This document shows, piece by piece, positions 61,552 to 64,000 of a stretch of DNA of 64,000 bases. The translations under genes were made by a program, and so were the position numbers. Every line of letters begins with the position of its first letter. The stretch's first letter is position 1. This stretch comes from Hyphomicrobiales bacterium (GTDB taxonomy: Bacteria; Pseudomonadota; Alphaproteobacteria; Rhizobiales; Rhizobiaceae): NCBI GenBank assembly GCA_900466875.1, contig UBNQ01000035.1, forward strand, positions 62,001 to 126,000, given 5' to 3'. Under the pieces are notes generated by a model, which worked only from the letters and a program-made list of their open reading frames with translations, had not been told where the DNA came from and ran no database searches.

Positions 61552-62475
61552 TCAGTAGCCGCGACGTCTGTCGACAAGGCCGACCGGATCCAGTCCGGCG
61601 CGAAGCCTCTTGATGTTGTCGATCACGGCGCGCGCGGCCGTATGGGGTTGGGTGATGCTGGCGATATGCGGGGTCAGCAAGATCTTCTCATGCCGCCAGA
61701 ATGGATGACCGGCGGGAAGCGGTTCGGGGTCGGTCACGTCGATCACGGCCGAGGAAAACTGGCCGTCATCGAGGGCACTGAGCAATGCATCATGATCGAG
61801 TTGCGGGCCGCGCCCGACATGGACGAGGCCGGCGCCTTTCGGCAGCACGTTAAAGAGGTCGCGGTTCAGAAAGCCGCGTGTCTCGTCGGTCAAGGGAAGC
61901 AGGCAGATCAGAATGTCTGTTTCGGAGAGCATCGCCTTGAGACCGTCAGCGCCGCTGTAACAGTGGACGCCGTCGATGCTGCGCTCCGACCTGTTCCAGC
62001 CGGAAAGGGGAAAGCCGAAGGGCTTCAGCCGATCGAGCACAGCCTGACCGAGATTGCCCAGCCCCAGGACGCCGACACGTCGATCGGCGGCCTGGGTTTG
62101 CGGCAGGACCTTCCATGCTTCGGCCTTCTGCTGCTGCAGATAGGCAGGCAGGTTGCGGTGAAGGGCAAGCACGCCCAGCACCACATATTCCTGCATCATC
62201 CGCGCGATGCCTTCTTCAACCATCCGCACGATCTTTACATGTTCCGGCACCGATGCCGTGCTGAACTGGTCTATGCCGGCGCCGGTGGAAAACAGCACTT
62301 CGAGATTGCGGTAACGAGCAAGGTTTTCCGGAACCGTCCAGGTGATGAGATAACGAACGGCATCAGGATCGACGGTCGAAGGAGCCATGGAATAGGGCAG
62401 ATCGGGAAGGTCGCGGGCAAAGGCTTCCCTGAAAATCTGGCCGCGTGCCGCATCGGAATGGAAGAGGAAGGTCAT
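61552..62475 (-). CDS. Glyoxylate/hydroxypyruvate reductase A-like (GhrA)
   Basis: A 307-residue 2-hydroxyacid dehydrogenase. It has VGVLGLGNLGQAVLD, catalytic Arg in VHVGRGPQLD, Glu in VTDPEPLPAG and His in LTPHIASITQ. The N-terminal pattern FSTGAGIDQF matches GhrA, which reduces glyoxylate and hydroxypyruvate with NADPH. Its start overlaps the ArgE-like stop by 4 bp (62472-62475), which indicates coupling. It is distantly related to the dehydrogenase at 20414. Confidence 0.9.
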   Translation of the reverse strand: MTFLFHSDAARGQIFREAFARDLPDLPYSMAPSTVDPDAVRYLITWTVPENLARYRNLEVLFSTGAGIDQFSTASVPEHVKIVRMVEEGIARMMQEYVVLGVLALHRNLPAYLQQQKAEAWKVLPQTQAADRRVGVLGLGNLGQAVLDRLKPFGFPLSGWNRSERSIDGVHCYSGADGLKAMLSETDILICLLPLTDETRGFLNRDLFNVLPKGAGLVHVGRGPQLDHDALLSALDDGQFSSAVIDVTDPEPLPAGHPFWRHEKILLTPHIASITQPHTAARAVIDNIKRLRAGLDPVGLVDRRRGY

Positions 62476-63620
62476 TGTTCTGTTCCCATCTCGGGTTCGA
62501 GGCGGCATGTCAGGCCGAGCGCTTCGATCATGGCTTGGCAGGCAGCCAGTTCGCTCGCCTGGATGAATTCATTCGGCCTGTGTGCACGGGCGATATCGCC
62601 CGGCCCGCAGATGATCGCGTCGATGCCGGCCTGCTGGTAGAGACCAGCCTCAGTGCCATAACTGACGGCCGCAAGCGGTTTGATGCCGGTAAGGTGTTCG
62701 AGAAGTGCGGCGAGCGGAGACGTCGATGCAAGCAGCAGGGAAGGGTAGGCGCTGAGCAGTTGCCAGTCGACCTCAAAACCTCGGGCGGCGAGCGCTTCGG
62801 CTGCGGCTTTCACTGGAGCAAGCAGAGCCTGCGGTTCGGCGGACGAAATGGCCCGAGCTTCTATATCAAGCGTGCAGACGTCCGGAATGACATTGACCGC
62901 CTGCCCGCCGTGGATGGTGCCAATGGAAATGGAGGAGTAGGGGGGCTCGAACTCACTTTCAAACGGACCGTTCGTCAACTCCGCTGCAGCAGTCACTGCG
63001 GCCTGTAAAACCTCAGTTATCGCATGGATGGCATTCAGCCCGAGATCGGGACGAGAGGAGTGTCCTGATCGCCCTTTGACCAACACCCTCGCTGCTGCCT
63101 TTCCTTTATGCGCGAGGATGGCTCGCATGCCGCTCGGCTCTCCGATGATTGCGCCAAGGGGTGGCGCACAGAGATCGGGCAATCGGGCAAGCAGATGCGG
63201 CACGCCACGGCAGCCAGCCTCCTCGTCATAGGAAAACGCAAGGTGGATCGGTCGGGCGAAAGGAGCGGCGACAAGTGCGGGGACAGCCGCCAGAGCCGCC
63301 GCCAGAAATCCCTTCATGTCGCTGGTCCCGCGACCGTAGAGATTTTCGCCATCCGCCCGCAGCGTAAACGGATCGCTGCTCCAGCCGGTTTCTGTGGCCG
63401 GCACCACATCCATGTGGCCTGACAGAATGTAGCCGGGCCTGTCTGCGGGGCCGATGGTGGCGAAAAGATTGGCGCGGTCACCCTCGGGGCCGGCGAAGAC
63501 ATACGCATTGATGCCGAAGGACGATAGATAGCTCGATATCCAGTCAATGACATCGCCGTTGGGCGTGCCGACAACGGAGGGAAACCCAACCAGCTTTTCC
63601 AGGATGTCGTTTGTGCGCAT
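62472..63620 (-). CDS. M20-family deacylase, acetylornithine deacetylase (ArgE)-like
   Basis: A 382-residue metallopeptidase-fold protein. Metal ligands are in YILSGHMDVVPA (His), LYGRGTSDMKGF (Asp) and AFSYDEEAGCRG (Glu-Glu); the dimerisation lid region follows (GRSGHSSRPDLGLNAI). The family hydrolyses N-acyl amino acids, such as N-acetylornithine. The operon context of catabolic enzymes suggests an N-acylated amino acid or opine-like compound, not arginine biosynthesis. ATG 63635 is a possible earlier start; ATG 63620 has a GGCGAGA upstream. It is the first gene of the operon. Confidence 0.87.
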   Translation of the reverse strand: MRTNDILEKLVGFPSVVGTPNGDVIDWISSYLSSFGINAYVFAGPEGDRANLFATIGPADRPGYILSGHMDVVPATETGWSSDPFTLRADGENLYGRGTSDMKGFLAAALAAVPALVAAPFARPIHLAFSYDEEAGCRGVPHLLARLPDLCAPPLGAIIGEPSGMRAILAHKGKAAARVLVKGRSGHSSRPDLGLNAIHAITEVLQAAVTAAAELTNGPFESEFEPPYSSISIGTIHGGQAVNVIPDVCTLDIEARAISSAEPQALLAPVKAAAEALAARGFEVDWQLLSAYPSLLLASTSPLAALLEHLTGIKPLAAVSYGTEAGLYQQAGIDAIICGPGDIARAHRPNEFIQASELAACQAMIEALGLTCRLEPEMGTEQ

Positions 63621-63648
63621 CGATCTCGCCGTCATACCCAGTTGTTAC

Positions 63649-63666
63649 ATGCCGTAGAGACGGCAT
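63649..63666. promoter_or_regulatory. Perfect palindrome upstream of the ArgE-like operon
   Basis: ATGCCGT-AGAG-ACGGCAT is a perfect 7-bp inverted repeat with a 4-bp centre, about 30 bp upstream of the first gene's start. It is a candidate operator or a leader hairpin. The remaining intergenic sequence to 63862 shows no gene. Confidence 0.5.
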
Positions 63667-63861
63667 CTCCCCGCTTTATGGAGATCAAGGTTAGTTGTCG
63701 GGAAAAGGAATGGCTGCCGAAAGTCGGCGTCATACGGTGCAATCTTGTGCCGAAACTCATCTTCGCAGTGAAATGTTTCGCCGGGTGCGGGCTAGCATAA
63801 TCGCCGGGAGCAAAGGTTTTGATTGGCCTTTGGGAAGAGTCCTGTCGTGGCTGGGTGAAGG

Positions 63862-64000
63862 ATGCATACGAAGATACCACAGACATTGCATGTCGATGCA
63901 TTCGAGATGCGCACTACCGACATTGCAGATGTCGAGCTTTCACAGCTTCAGGCACTGTCGATTTCCGTCGGATGGCCGCATCGGGCCCTTGACTGGCAGC
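63862..64000 (+). CDS. GNAT-family N-acetyltransferase, N-terminal part (runs off the window)
   Basis: An open frame of 46 codons reaches the right edge. It contains ELSQLQALSISVGWPHR and ALDW, which parallels the N-terminus of the GNAT at 53817-54656 (RLSQEARWPHRREDW). This places it in the same double-GNAT group. The ATG at 63862 has GAAGG immediately upstream, too close to be ideal, and ATG 63907 is an alternative. It is divergent from the ArgE-like operon. The catalytic region is outside the window. Confidence 0.6.
   Translation, partial: MHTKIPQTLHVDAFEMRTTDIADVELSQLQALSISVGWPHRALDWQ

Noticed and set aside
1..64000. CRISPR arrays, tRNA or rRNA genes, prophage or plasmid-replication genes
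   Set aside because: No regularly spaced repeats, no cloverleaf-like or rRNA sequence, and no integrase, capsid or rep genes were seen; a tRNAscan or Infernal run would be needed to exclude small RNAs.

Overview
The window reads as about 64 kb of chromosome or megaplasmid from an alphaproteobacterium, most likely Rhizobiaceae (Rhizobium/Agrobacterium/Ensifer type). The basis is GC-rich coding sequence with strong GC3 bias, an ExoF-like polysaccharide export protein, FixJ/NarL-type regulators, a large accessory load of ABC, TTT and LysR genes, and an IS5-type transposase relic. No rRNA, tRNA, CRISPR array, prophage or replication origin was seen. Starts below were chosen by Shine-Dalgarno match, family length and overlap with neighbours.

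Region 1 (1-16975) is a surface-polysaccharide locus. A translationally coupled plus-strand cassette makes modified sugars: the tail of a Gfo/Idh/MocA oxidoreductase, two DegT-type sugar aminotransferases, a hexapeptide acyltransferase and an NDP-sugar epimerase. Convergent to it are a Wzx-like flippase and an ExoF/OPX-like export protein. Next come two paralogous LuxR-type regulators whose receiver domains look unable to be phosphorylated. A 643-bp palindrome-bearing regulatory region separates them from a 1427-residue sensor, CheB-CheR-coiled coil-PAS-kinase-receiver-receiver-LuxR, which puts a complete signalling chain and its DNA-binding output in one chain. A Wzy/ExoQ-like polymerase and a group II PLP decarboxylase follow. 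An IS5 transposase remnant marks the right edge.

Region 2 (17383-35892) is a series of small regulator-plus-enzyme modules. They are: a tripartite tricarboxylate transporter with a D-2-hydroxyacid dehydrogenase, divergent from a CapA-type protein and a TetR repressor; a cupin next to a decayed flavin monooxygenase; an AraC/SDR pair; a hypothetical gene; alaE; a KefB-type antiporter; a quinone oxidoreductase; and an isochorismatase/LLM/pirin group that contains two sister LysR genes and two copies of a 17-bp motif.

Region 3 (36070-46150) encodes HyuA/HyuB (hydantoinase/oxoprolinase) and what looks like a three-subunit HcnABC/LhpBEF-type flavoprotein dehydrogenase. Its beta-like subunit is transcribed divergently from the other genes, across two tandem LysR-type boxes. 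A LysR gene, a second DAO-family oxidase and a divergent Lrp regulator complete it.

Region 4 (46210-64000) looks like amine or amino-acid catabolism. It holds a dipeptide-type ABC transporter, an omega-aminotransferase, two HAD type II proteins, a PuuB-like oxidase, and a convergent six-gene operon (ArgE-like deacetylase, GhrA-like reductase, cupin, aldehyde dehydrogenase, tartrate/malate dehydrogenase, succinate-semialdehyde dehydrogenase). Related GNAT genes occur beside both operons. The substrate cannot be named from sequence alone.
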